DNA from: Kitasatospora sp. NBC_00458
GTDB taxonomy: Bacteria; Actinomycetota; Actinomycetes; Streptomycetales; Streptomycetaceae
Assembly: GCF_036013975.1 (NCBI RefSeq)
Contig: NZ_CP107904.1
Span: 7,907,001 to 7,971,000, forward strand
Reading direction: 5' to 3'
Length of the DNA: 64,000 bases
Each line of letters starts with the position of its first letter. Position 1 is the first letter of the stretch. Under the pieces are notes generated by a model. The model was not told where the DNA came from and did not search any database. It worked only from the letters and a program-made list of their open reading frames with translations. The translations under genes were made by a program, and so were the position numbers. Shown here piece by piece: positions 1-9,785 of this stretch.

Positions 1-836
1 GCGTGCGGCACATCCGGGCCGCGGTCGGCGTCCCGGACCTCGACGTCGAGGTCACCGGGAAGGCCCCGTGGCACGCGGCCGAGCGGGTGGCCGACCGCTA
101 CTCCGCCGGTCGGGTGTTCCTGGCCGGGGACTCGGCGCACGAGATGTCCCCGACCGGGGCGTTCGGTTCCAACACCGGCATCCAGGACGCCCACAACCTG
201 GCCTGGAAGCTGGCGGCCGCGCTCTGCGGCTGGGGCGGCCCGGGCCTGCTGGAGACGTACGGGAGCGAGCGGCGCCCGGTCGCCCGGGTGACCGGTGAGC
301 GGGCCTCGGCGCGGTCGGCCGAGCACAGCCACCCGGGGTACGCGGTGGTGCCCGGCGTCGGCCGGCAGGCCGGGGTGCTGTCGGTGGCGCTCGGCTACCG
401 CTACCGGTCGGGCGCGGTGACCGGGACCGATCCGGCCGGTCCGGTGGTGCCGGAGGCCTTCGAGTCGGCCGGCGAGCCGGGCAGCCGGGCGCCGCACCAG
501 TGGCTGCTGCGCGCGGGGGTGCGGCTGTCCACCCTCGACCTGTACGAGCAGGCGGTGGTGCTGCTGACCGGTCCGGAGGGCGGGCCCTGGCACGCGGCGG
601 CGCGGCGGGCCGCGGACCGGCTGGCCGTCCCGCTGGACGCGTACCGGATCGGCGACGGCGTCGAGGACGACCTGGCGCCGGAGCCGGGCGGCGACTTCGC
701 CGCGCTGCACGGGGTGCGCCCGGACGGCGCGCTGCTGGTGCGTCCGGACGGGTTCGTCGCCTGGCGCTCCGAGGGCGCGGCCGACGACCCGGAGGCGGCG
801 GTGGAGCGGGCGCTGCGCGCGGTGCTGTCGCTGTAG
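1..836 (+). CDS. FAD-dependent aromatic monooxygenase, C-terminal part (cut by window edge)
   Basis: The gene runs in from the left edge, so its start and N-terminal FAD-binding fold are not visible. The remaining ~277 residues carry the second FAD-contact motif of the PHBH/phenol-hydroxylase type: GDSAHEMSPTGAFGSNTGIQ begins about 42 residues into the visible part and is followed by DAHNLAWKL. After that comes a ~150-residue thioredoxin-like C-terminal domain, as in polyketide and phenol hydroxylases such as RdmE or MhpA. Enzymes of this family use NAD(P)H, FAD and O2 to hydroxylate aromatic substrates. The substrate cannot be read from this fragment. It converges on an APC permease across a strong hairpin. 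The family is secure; the pathway is unknown. Confidence 0.85.
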   Translation, partial: VRHIRAAVGVPDLDVEVTGKAPWHAAERVADRYSAGRVFLAGDSAHEMSPTGAFGSNTGIQDAHNLAWKLAAALCGWGGPGLLETYGSERRPVARVTGERASARSAEHSHPGYAVVPGVGRQAGVLSVALGYRYRSGAVTGTDPAGPVVPEAFESAGEPGSRAPHQWLLRAGVRLSTLDLYEQAVVLLTGPEGGPWHAAARRAADRLAVPLDAYRIGDGVEDDLAPEPGGDFAALHGVRPDGALLVRPDGFVAWRSEGAADDPEAAVERALRAVLSL

Positions 837-860
837 CGGCCGCCCCCGCCCGCGGCAACG

Positions 861-894
861 GGACGGGCCCGCCGGTCGACCGGCGGGCCCGTCC
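861..894. terminator. Bidirectional hairpin terminator
   Basis: A perfect 15-bp stem (861-875 with 880-894) closes a TCGA loop between the convergent monooxygenase and permease genes. The stem is symmetric, so it can serve both strands. Confidence 0.8.
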
Positions 895-923
895 TTCGCT
901 GTGCCGGGGTGTCCGACGGGGTG

Positions 924-2588
924 TCAGTGACCGCCCGCGTCGACCACCTCGACGTCCTCGATGTTCTGCTCGATCACCTCGGCCGGCAGGGCGACGCGGA
1001 TCGCCCAGAAGTAGACGACCAGGGAGAAGGCCGCGACCGCCGCCATGTCCCACCACATCGGGATGCGTCCGGTGCCCTCGCCGAAGCCGCCCTGCCAGGA
1101 GATCAGGCCGAGGCCGAGGAGGTAGGCGGGCAGCCACTGGGCGGGCCGCCAGTCCATCCGCGGGGCGTTCGGCAGGCCCTTGCGGGTGGCGTACAGGGCG
1201 TAGCCGCCGAGCAGCAGGTACCCGATGACGATGGCGATGCCCAGGCGGGACAGGGTGTGCCAGCCGGACCAGTAGATGATCAGGCTGGAGACCACGAAGG
1301 ACATCGGGGCGATGACGGCGCCGCCGGGCAGGCGGTACGAGCGCTCGCGGGCGGGCAGCCGGCGGCGCAGCGCGCCGAAGGCGAGCGGGGCGCCGGCGTA
1401 CATCAGCACGCTGGCGGAGACGATGAAGCCGACCAGCTCCTGCCAGCTCGGGAAGGGCAGGAAGCAGATCACGCCGGTGACGAAGGACATGACCAGGCCG
1501 AACCACGGCACGCCGCGCCTGTCCACGCGCTCGAAGAGCTGCGGCGCGTAGCCGTTCTTGCTGAGGCCGTACGCGATGCGCGAGGTGGAGGTGGTGTAGA
1601 TCAGGCCGGTGCCGCCGGGGGAGACGATGGCGTCGAAGTACAGCACCCAGGCCAGCCAGCCGAGGCCGACCAGGGTGGCGAGGCCGGCGAACGGGCCGTC
1701 GATGCCGGGGAAGTCCAGCTGGTCCCAGCCGTCGGCGAAGGACGCGGCGGGCAGGGCGGCGATGAAGACGACCTGGAGCAGCACGTAGATCACGGTGCCG
1801 ATGGCCACCGAGCCGAGGACCGCGCGGGGGATGTCGCGCTTGGGGTTCCTGCTCTCGCCCGCCAGCTGGATCGCCTGCTCGAAGCCGAGCAGGGCGAAGA
1901 TGATGCCGCTGGCGCTGACGGCGGTCAGCACGCCCTTGATGCCGAACGGCGCGAAGCCGTGCGAGGTGAAGTTGGAGCCGTGGAAGTTGGTCACGGCCAG
2001 GACGAAGATCGCGAACAGCGGGACGAAGATCTTCAGCCAGGTGGTGGCGCTGTTGGTGCGGGCGAGGACCCGGACGCCGAGGAAGTTCACCGCGACGAAG
2101 AGGCCCATCAGCAGCACCGCGACGACGAAGCCGCTGGGGGTGAGGGTGCCGTTGTCGTTGAGGAGGTTCTTGGCGAACTCCCAGTGGCCGGCGTAGCCGA
2201 TCATGGCCTCGACCTCGATCGGCGCCACGGTCGCCGCCTGGAGCCAGGAGAACCAGCCGAAGGACATGCCCGCCAGGCCGCCGAAGGCGTAGTGCGGGTA
2301 GCGCGCGGTGCCACCCGCCACCGGGAACATGCCACCGAGCTCGGCGTGCACGAAGGCGAGCAGGACGATGGCGACCGCGCCGATGCCCCAGGAGATGAGC
2401 GCCGCCGGTCCGGCGACGACGACGGCGTTCTTGGCGCCGTACAGCCACCCCGATCCGATGATCGAGCCGACGGAGGCCCACATCAGGCCGATGAGGCCGA
2501 TCTCGCGGCGGAGCGACCGGTGGGTGGTGGCTCCGCCGTCGGGTCCGGCGCTCGTGCCGGGCGGGGAGAGCTGGTTGAGGGATGCCAT
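924..2588 (-). CDS. APC-family amino acid permease
   Basis: A 554-residue polytopic membrane protein of the amino acid-polyamine-organocation family. The N-terminal cytoplasmic tail is followed by the typical first helix containing GSIIGSGWLYG, which matches the family's backbone-binding GxG motif in TM1. The loop GGMFPVAGGTARYPHYAFGG after TM2 is also characteristic, and about 12 hydrophobic segments can be counted. It should import an amino acid or a related amine with protons; the substrate is not readable. The ATG at 2588 is preferred over an upstream ATG at 2633 because homology begins downstream of it and an AGAGAGA-like ribosome site precedes it. The gene stands alone, with its own AT-richer upstream region. 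Confidence 0.85.
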   Translation of the reverse strand: MASLNQLSPPGTSAGPDGGATTHRSLRREIGLIGLMWASVGSIIGSGWLYGAKNAVVVAGPAALISWGIGAVAIVLLAFVHAELGGMFPVAGGTARYPHYAFGGLAGMSFGWFSWLQAATVAPIEVEAMIGYAGHWEFAKNLLNDNGTLTPSGFVVAVLLMGLFVAVNFLGVRVLARTNSATTWLKIFVPLFAIFVLAVTNFHGSNFTSHGFAPFGIKGVLTAVSASGIIFALLGFEQAIQLAGESRNPKRDIPRAVLGSVAIGTVIYVLLQVVFIAALPAASFADGWDQLDFPGIDGPFAGLATLVGLGWLAWVLYFDAIVSPGGTGLIYTTSTSRIAYGLSKNGYAPQLFERVDRRGVPWFGLVMSFVTGVICFLPFPSWQELVGFIVSASVLMYAGAPLAFGALRRRLPARERSYRLPGGAVIAPMSFVVSSLIIYWSGWHTLSRLGIAIVIGYLLLGGYALYATRKGLPNAPRMDWRPAQWLPAYLLGLGLISWQGGFGEGTGRIPMWWDMAAVAAFSLVVYFWAIRVALPAEVIEQNIEDVEVVDAGGH

Positions 2589-2913
2589 GCGCGGTCTCTC
2601 TGTGGTGAGGGGGCCCCGGCGGACGGGGCGCAAAGAGTTGCCACACAGTAGGCGTATTCATAGAGCTCTGCACAGATTTCATTACTGAATGTTTACCTAC
2701 TTCGCGGGATATTCCCGCAGGTAGGAGGCGCTGTGTTCATGAGCCCGTTACGTGACCGACGGGTAGTTTCGGTATTTGAGCGCGAATTGAGCTTCGCCCC
2801 GGAGTCGTGCAATATGGACGGCCAATGGGTTTATAGAAATAGCCGCCTGCGCATATCGATACCGCCGCGTGGCGCGCCCGCCCACCGGACCCGCCCCCGC
2901 CTAGCCTGGGGCG
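2589..2913. other. Intergenic region between divergent APC permease and DUF2254 genes
   Basis: This 325-bp stretch is AT-richer than its surroundings (about 2640-2860) and should hold both divergent promoters. It contains an imperfect inverted repeat at 2696-2725 (CCTAC..GCGGG, 5-nt spacer, CCCGC.GGTAGG), a candidate operator. A short reading frame from 2733 runs into the DUF2254 gene in another frame and looks like chance. Confidence 0.5.
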
Positions 2914-4233
2914 ATGACCGACCGCCCCGCCGGGCCCCGTGCGCAGGTGCGCTACCGACCGCTGTCGCCGCTGCGCGAGCACCTGCGCGAGTCGTTCTGG
3001 TTCGCACCGCTGCTCGCCTGCGTCGCCGCCCTGCTGCTGGCCGGGCTGACCGCTGAACTGGACGAGGCGGCCGTCTCGCAGAGCGTCGCGGAGTCCGGCT
3101 CCGCCGACGAGCTGATGCGGTTCAACAGTGCGGCCAAGTCCGTCGTCTCGACGGTCAGTTCGGCGATGCTCACGTTCATCGGCGTGGTGTTCTCGATCTC
3201 CCTGGTCGCGCTCCAGATGGGCGCCAGCCAGTTCTCCCCGCGGGTCCTGCGGCTCTACGTCCGCAGCCGGCTCACCAAGGCGACCTTCTCGGCCTGCCTG
3301 GCCACCTTCCTGTTCGCGCTGCTCGTCCAGTTCAGCTACGACGACTCCACGGACCCGACGCAGGTCACCTCCGTCCCGGTCTTCTCCGGCGTGGTCGCCG
3401 TCCTGCTGGTCCTGCTCAGCATGGGCCTGTTCGTGCTGTACGTGCAGGCCACCATGCGGCTGCTGCGGGTGCCGCACGTGATCGACCGGGTCGCGCGCGA
3501 GTCGGTGGACGTGCTGCTCCAGTACCGGCTGATGCGGCCCGAGCCGGCGCCGCCCGCCCTCCCCGACGACGCGTTCACGCTGCTGCACGAGGGCCGTTCG
3601 GGGGTGCTGCGCGACGTCAACATCGGGCGGCTGCTGAGGGTCGCCCGCAAGCACGGCGCGGTGCTCCACCTGGTGCCCCGGATCGGCGACTTCATCGCGC
3701 CCGGCACCCCGGTGGTGCGGGTGGCCTGCGCCCGGCCGCCGCGCCCGCACCGGATCGCCCGCGCGCTGAACGTGGGCGTGGACCGCACCATGCACCAGGA
3801 CCTCAGCTTCGGCTTCCGGCAGCTCGTCGACATCGCGATCCGCGCGCTCTCACCGGCCGTCAACGACCCGACCACCGCCGTGCAGTCGATCGACCGGATC
3901 CACCAGCTGCTGGCCATGCTGGTGCACGAGAGCTTCGGCGACCTCTGCTTCCGGGACCGGCAGGGGGCGGTCCGCCTGGTCGAACCGGTGCCGGACTGGC
4001 AGTGCATGGTGGACCTCGCCTTCACCGAGGTCCGCCTCTGCGGCGCCGGACACCCCCAGGTCACCCGCCGGCTGGCCGCCGCCCTGGACGACCTGCTGCG
4101 GATCACGCCGCCCGACCGCCGCCCCGAACTCCTGGAACAGCGCGCGCTGCTGGACCGCGCGGTCGCCGAGCAGCTGACCGACCCGGAGGTCCGGGCCTTC
4201 GCCCTGCGCCCGGACCGCCAGGGCATCGGCTGA
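2914..4233 (+). CDS. DUF2254 domain-containing membrane protein
   Basis: A 439-residue protein matching the DUF2254 family throughout. It has an N-terminal hydrophobic helix (about residues 30-48), further helices around 85-110 and 130-170, and then a large soluble C-terminal region. That region carries the family signatures RTMHQDLSFGFRQLVDIAIR and ALSPAVNDPTTAVQSID. The family is widespread in bacteria and has no established biochemical role; members are sometimes proposed to be channel-like, which nothing here tests. The ATG at 2914 fits the usual N-terminus. It is divergent from the APC permease and followed by a region with a tiny leader-like ORF. Confidence 0.85.
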   Translation: MTDRPAGPRAQVRYRPLSPLREHLRESFWFAPLLACVAALLLAGLTAELDEAAVSQSVAESGSADELMRFNSAAKSVVSTVSSAMLTFIGVVFSISLVALQMGASQFSPRVLRLYVRSRLTKATFSACLATFLFALLVQFSYDDSTDPTQVTSVPVFSGVVAVLLVLLSMGLFVLYVQATMRLLRVPHVIDRVARESVDVLLQYRLMRPEPAPPALPDDAFTLLHEGRSGVLRDVNIGRLLRVARKHGAVLHLVPRIGDFIAPGTPVVRVACARPPRPHRIARALNVGVDRTMHQDLSFGFRQLVDIAIRALSPAVNDPTTAVQSIDRIHQLLAMLVHESFGDLCFRDRQGAVRLVEPVPDWQCMVDLAFTEVRLCGAGHPQVTRRLAAALDDLLRITPPDRRPELLEQRALLDRAVAEQLTDPEVRAFALRPDRQGIG

Positions 4234-4297
4234 ACCGCCCCGCCGCCGGACGCATCGCCGGGCCGGCCCGGCCCGGGTGCGGCGTAGGGTGAGCCCC

Positions 4298-4333
4298 ATG
4301 CGTTCCCGGATCCTGCCGCCGCCCGTCCGCTAG
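4298..4333 (+). CDS. Possible 11-residue leader peptide ORF (MRSRILPPPVR)
   Basis: An ATG-initiated 11-codon frame lies 128 bp upstream of the EamA transporter start. Its end overlaps a 7-bp hairpin (4319-4325 with 4334-4340). The MRSRIL start resembles short leader peptides annotated in Streptomyces genomes, and it carries three consecutive proline codons, a sequence type that slows ribosomes. No clear ribosome site is visible. It may be chance; coding status is an inference. Confidence 0.25.
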   Translation: MRSRILPPPVR

Positions 4334-4461
4334 CGGGCGGCCCCTCCACGCACAGCCTGCCCGGCGGCCCGCCGCCACCGGGCCGATGAGTGCCGCCCGC
4401 GCCACCGGTGGACCTCATCCGGCCGGGCCCCGCCCGGCACCCCGTCGTGGAGAACGAACGC

Positions 4462-5346
4462 ATGACCACTCATGCCGCCGTGCCGGTCCGGCACGGCCTG
4501 CTGTCCATCTCGGCCGCCGCCGTCGCCTGGGGCACGGGCGGAGCCGTCGCCGTCCTGCTGCTGCGCACCGGAGGGCTCGGCCCGGTGGCCGTCTGCGCCT
4601 GGCGGTTCGCCGTCGCGGCCGGCTGCCTCGCCCTGCTGCCCGTCCTGCGGCGCACGGCCCGGGGGCGGGGTGCCGGCGCGCCGCGCCGGGCGGCCGTCCT
4701 GACCGGGCTCGGGCTCGCCGTCAGCCAGTGCGCCTACTTCGGCTCGGTCCAGTACGCGGGCCTCGGGCCGGGCACCCTGGTCACCATCGGCGCCGGGCCG
4801 GTGCTCACCGGCCTCGGCGCCCATCTGCTGCTCGGCGAGCGGCTGACCGGCCGGGCGGCGGCCGCGATCGTGCTCGCGCTCGGCGGGCTGGCGCTGCTGG
4901 TGGCCGCACCGGCGGCCGGTCCGCGTCCGGAGCTCGGGCTGGCGCTCGCGGTGCTGGCCGGGGCCGGGCAGAGCGGACTGACGCTCTGGGCGCGCGGCGG
5001 CGGTTCGGCGCGCGCCTCGACCGGGGCGTTCGCCACCGGACTGCTCTGCCTGCTGCCGCTCGCCCTGGCGGAGGGCGGCGTCCTGCCCGGCGCCGGGGAG
5101 CCGCTGCTGACCGCGGGGGCGCTGCTGTTCCTCGGCACCGTGCCCACCCTTTTCGCCTACCGGTGGTACTTCGCCGGGTTGACGGTCGTACCCGGCGCCA
5201 CCGCCGCCGTGCTGGTGCTGCTCGAACCGGCGACCGCGGCGGTGCTGGGCGTCGCCTGCTTCGGCGAGCCGCTCACGCCGGCCCTGCCGGCCGGCTCGGC
5301 GCTGCTGCTGACCGCCGTCGCGGTCCTCACCCGCGGCACCCGCTAG
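4462..5346 (+). CDS. EamA/DMT-superfamily transporter
   Basis: A 294-residue protein with ten predicted hydrophobic helices arranged as two EamA repeats (about residues 10-140 and 150-290). This is the typical size and layout of RhaT/YdcZ-type drug/metabolite exporters. The first repeat opens with AAVAWGTGGAVAVLLLR and the second ends with LEPATAAVLG, a common EamA signature. Such proteins export or exchange amino acids, metabolites or drugs; the substrate is unknown. The ATG at 4462 was chosen over in-frame starts from 4390 because it is preceded by GGAG and begins just before the first helix. A possible leader ORF and hairpin lie upstream. Confidence 0.85.
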   Translation: MTTHAAVPVRHGLLSISAAAVAWGTGGAVAVLLLRTGGLGPVAVCAWRFAVAAGCLALLPVLRRTARGRGAGAPRRAAVLTGLGLAVSQCAYFGSVQYAGLGPGTLVTIGAGPVLTGLGAHLLLGERLTGRAAAAIVLALGGLALLVAAPAAGPRPELGLALAVLAGAGQSGLTLWARGGGSARASTGAFATGLLCLLPLALAEGGVLPGAGEPLLTAGALLFLGTVPTLFAYRWYFAGLTVVPGATAAVLVLLEPATAAVLGVACFGEPLTPALPAGSALLLTAVAVLTRGTR

Positions 5347-5356
5347 CGGGACGCGG

Positions 5357-5391
5357 CCCCCGGCGGTCCGCGCTCAGGCGGCCGCCGGGGG
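5357..5391. terminator. Hairpin terminator between convergent genes
   Basis: A 10-bp GC stem (5357-5366 with 5382-5391) with a 15-nt loop sits between the EamA gene and the convergent small gene ending at 5412. Confidence 0.6.
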
Positions 5392-5411
5392 AGCGCCGGG
5401 GGACCGTCCCG

Positions 5412-5723
5412 TCACGGCACCGAGCGGAGTGCCGGCTGGCCCGGGACGAGCGACCGGAGCACCAGGTCGACGTGGACGTGCGCGGCCCCGGCGCGCAGCA
5501 GGGCGATGGAGACGGCGCGCAACTCGTCCGGGCCGGTGCAGGCGAGCCGGAGTTCGAGGTCGGCGTCGCCGGCCAGTGCGAGGCCGCTCTGGACGGCCGG
5601 GAGCTCGGCGGCCAGCCGGTCGAAGTCGAGCGGGACGGGGCCGAAGCTCACCCGGGCGAGGGCCAGCAGCGGGCGGGCCTCCTCGGGCCCGGGCGCGCCG
5701 GGGACGAGGTGGAGGGCGCTCAC
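5412..5723 (-). CDS. Small hypothetical protein coupled to the SAV_915-type gene
   Basis: A 103-residue protein with no family I recognise. It starts at a GTG that overlaps the upstream gene's TGA stop (GTGA), which indicates translational coupling and supports this start over longer in-frame options. The sequence is soluble, acidic and leucine/alanine-rich, with predicted alternating strands and helices. The segment ELRAVSIALLRAGAAHVHVD looks like helix then strand, and the protein ends LRSLVPGQPALRSVP. I cannot assign a function. Its tight pairing suggests it acts together with the SAV_915-type protein. Confidence 0.6.
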   Translation of the reverse strand: MSALHLVPGAPGPEEARPLLALARVSFGPVPLDFDRLAAELPAVQSGLALAGDADLELRLACTGPDELRAVSIALLRAGAAHVHVDLVLRSLVPGQPALRSVP

Positions 5724-6028
5724 CGGCGCTGGAGCTGTGCGGCCGGGCGGTCGGCGGCGGAGGGGCGGGTCGTGCCGTCGGCCACCGGCGGCGCGACCAG
5801 GCGCGGGTCCAGGACGAGGTCGCGGACGCCGAGCGGGGCGGTGAGCGCGCGCAGGGCCGGTTCGCCGAGTTCGACGGCGGCCTGCCCGGCACCGAGCAGG
5901 TCGGTCAGTGCGGCGGCGGAGCTGAAGCCGACCGCGCAGCGGCGGCCGTCGCGCAGACGGAAGAGGCGGAGAGCGGTGGTCCGTCCGGTGACGGTGACCG
6001 GGACGTGCCAGACGACGACGCGGGCCAT
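5720..6028 (-). CDS. SAV_915 family protein
   Basis: A 102-residue protein resembling the actinobacterial SAV_915 family. These are small proteins with a pattern of strand-like segments around LRLFRLRDGRRCAVGFSS and a later LGEPALRALTAPLGV stretch. The family has no known reaction. The ATG at 6028 is preceded by GGGAG at good spacing, while an upstream in-frame ATG at 6169 would add a basic tail overlapping the control region. It forms a two-gene unit with the next gene through a 4-nt overlap and is divergent from the HTH gene at 6262. The family call rests on my recall of its conserved pattern. Confidence 0.65.
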   Translation of the reverse strand: MARVVVWHVPVTVTGRTTALRLFRLRDGRRCAVGFSSAAALTDLLGAGQAAVELGEPALRALTAPLGVRDLVLDPRLVAPPVADGTTRPSAADRPAAQLQRR

Positions 6029-6185
6029 GCGGGTGCTCCCGAGTGGTGGAGGGGCCTGCCGGAACTGCTCCTCCGACGCTAGGGCGGCTCCGGGCGCCCG
6101 GACGCCGTCCTGACGCAGCGTTGACCGAATGCGGCGCTGCGTTGACGGAGTCCTGACGGTCGGGTGCACCGCTCACCGGACACCG

Positions 6186-6215
6186 TTCCCTATCCTTCCC
6201 TATCGATCCCTGTCT
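6186..6215. promoter_or_regulatory. Three tandem 10-bp direct repeats upstream of the HTH gene
   Basis: TTCCCTATCC, TTCCCTATCG and ATCCCTGTCT follow one another without gaps, so each lies one helical turn after the last. They sit between divergent genes and 47 bp before the HTH gene start, a natural place for an autoregulatory operator. Confidence 0.55.
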
Positions 6216-6261
6216 CATGGTAGTTTGCGGAGGTAAGGAGTAATCGAACGGAAGGTGTCCG

Positions 6262-6699
6262 GTGCCGGAGTACTACTCGGTGGAGCAGGTGGCCGAACTA
6301 CTGGGCCTGCACGTGCGGACGGTCCGCGGCTACGTCCGGGACGGCCGCCTCCGGGCGACCAGGATCGGCAAGCAGTACCGGATCGCCCGCCGCGACTTCG
6401 AGTCCTTCACCGGTGCCGAATCCGAGGCGCCGCCGGCGGCGGAGCCCGGCCCGCTGCACGTCGAGGCGTCCACCGTCGTCCAGATCGACGGCATCGGCAC
6501 CCGGGAGGCCGTCCGGCTGTCCAACACCCTCGTCGCGATGGTCTCCGGCCCGCGCGGGAACACCGTCCCGGTGCGGGTGGAGTCGTACCACAACGAGGAA
6601 CGCGCGACGCTCAAGTTGATCATCCTCGGCGATCCGGCCGACACGGCCGAGCTGCTCGCCGTCATCCATTCGCTGACCACGGAGAACCGCCATGTCTGA
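6262..6699 (+). CDS. MerR/excisionase-type helix-turn-helix regulator with C-terminal domain
   Basis: A 145-residue protein starting at GTG (GGAAGG ribosome site). Residues 5-50 form a winged helix-turn-helix of the MerR/excisionase (DNA-binding domain, excisionase family) type: YYSVEQVAELLGLHVRTVRG followed by YVRDGRLRATRIGKQYRI. The C-terminal ~80 residues form a mixed alpha/beta domain (LHVEASTVVQIDGIGTREAV onward) of unknown ligand. Its stop lies inside the next gene's start region (8-nt overlap), so the two proteins are co-translated. It is probably a local regulator of itself and the DUF4180 partner. It is not a phage excisionase in context, since no integrase is present. Confidence 0.8.
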   Translation: MPEYYSVEQVAELLGLHVRTVRGYVRDGRLRATRIGKQYRIARRDFESFTGAESEAPPAAEPGPLHVEASTVVQIDGIGTREAVRLSNTLVAMVSGPRGNTVPVRVESYHNEERATLKLIILGDPADTAELLAVIHSLTTENRHV

Positions 6700-7168
6700 G
6701 CCCGCCTCCCCGCCCGCCCCCGCCCCCGCCCCCGTCGTCCCGCCGGTGGCTCCGTCCGCGGCCCCGCCCGCCGCCCTGCGGCTGCCCGCCGAGGGCCCGG
6801 CCATCGCGGACGAGGCCGCGGCGATGGACGTCATCGGCGAGGCGTTCGGCTGCGACACGGCGTGGGCGGTCGTCCCGGCCGCGCGCTTCCCGGACGAGTT
6901 CTTCGACCTGGGCACCCGGATCGCCGGTGCGATCGTGCAGAAGTTCGCCACCTACCGGGTCGGGCTGGCGATCGTCGGCGACATCTCCCGGCACACCGCG
7001 CGCAGCGGCGCGCTGCGCGACTTCGTCCGGGAGGGCAACCGGGGCGGGCAGCTCTGGTTCCTGGCCGACGAGGCCGAGTTCGACGCGCGGCTGGCCGCCC
7101 GTGACGCCGCCCTGGCCGCCGCCCGTGACGCCGCCCTCACGGCCGCTCGCGACGCCGCCCGCCGGTAG
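6692..7168 (+). CDS. DUF4180 domain-containing protein
   Basis: A 158-residue protein. Residues 1-30 are a Pro/Ala-rich tail. Residues 35-135 match DUF4180, with features such as AMDVIGEAFGCDTAWAVVPA, FFDLGTRIAGAIVQKFATYR, RVGLAIVGDIS, SGALRDFVRE and LWFLADEAEF. The C-terminus is a short alanine/arginine helix built from three near-repeats of AARDAAL. DUF4180 proteins commonly sit beside small DNA-binding regulators; their biochemical function is not established. It overlaps the HTH gene by 8 nt, so the pair is an operon. A sensor role for the pair is an inference. Confidence 0.8.
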   Translation: MSEPASPPAPAPAPVVPPVAPSAAPPAALRLPAEGPAIADEAAAMDVIGEAFGCDTAWAVVPAARFPDEFFDLGTRIAGAIVQKFATYRVGLAIVGDISRHTARSGALRDFVREGNRGGQLWFLADEAEFDARLAARDAALAAARDAALTAARDAARR

Positions 7169-7255
7169 CCGGCCGCGCGCTCGGCTTGCCCCGGGCGCGC
7201 GGCGGGACGACCGTGGAGCTGACCGCCGTCCCGACCGCACCCCCGGCCCGGGCGC

Positions 7256-7300
7256 ACTCCGGCCCGGACCCCCGGCCCGGACACTCCGGCCCGGACCCCC
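7256..7300. repeat. GC-rich direct repeats downstream of the DUF4180 gene
   Basis: ACTCCGGCCCGGACCCCC occurs twice with a 27-bp period (7256 and 7283), within a longer run of CCGGCCCGGA units between the DUF4180 gene and icd. Confidence 0.5.
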
Positions 7301-7375
7301 GATCCGAGGCCTGATCCGGAGGCCCCCGGACATCCGGACCGGGGGGAGGTGGAGCAAAGGGCCGATCACGAGATA

Positions 7376-7389
7376 TCTTGACGTCAAGA
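7376..7389. promoter_or_regulatory. icd: Perfect palindrome in the icd promoter region
   Basis: TCTTGACGTCAAGA is a perfect 14-bp dyad 26 bp before the icd start codon, in the only AT-rich stretch of the gap. The position fits an operator or one overlapping the promoter; the regulator is unknown. Confidence 0.55.
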
Positions 7390-7415
7390 CGTTGGAGACG
7401 TGAAGCGGAGTACCG

Positions 7416-9635
<2,220 letters not shown>

Positions 9636-9651
9636 CCGTACCCGAGCCGAA

Positions 9652-9699
9652 CCGGGAGGCCCCGGGGATCCGCAGGAGCGGATCCCCGGGGCCTCCCGG
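9652..9699. terminator. Strong bidirectional terminator between icd and MFS gene
   Basis: A perfect 21-bp stem (9652-9672 with 9679-9699) with the 6-nt loop CAGGAG lies 16 bp after icd and before the convergent MFS gene. Confidence 0.85.
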
Positions 9700-9785
9700 C
9701 GTTTCCCGGGCCGCCCCGCCCACGGCAGCCGGCGGGCAGGCGGGGCAGGCGGGGCAGGTGGGGGCGGCGGCGCGGCCCGCGGGGC

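Noticed and set aside
2733..3056. Small plus-strand ORF between the APC permease and the DUF2254 gene
   Set aside because: It overlaps the DUF2254 gene out of frame, has no ribosome site and no recognisable sequence.
6262..6699. Phage excisionase
   Set aside because: The HTH matches the excisionase/MerR family, but there is no integrase or attachment site, and the partner is a DUF4180 gene.
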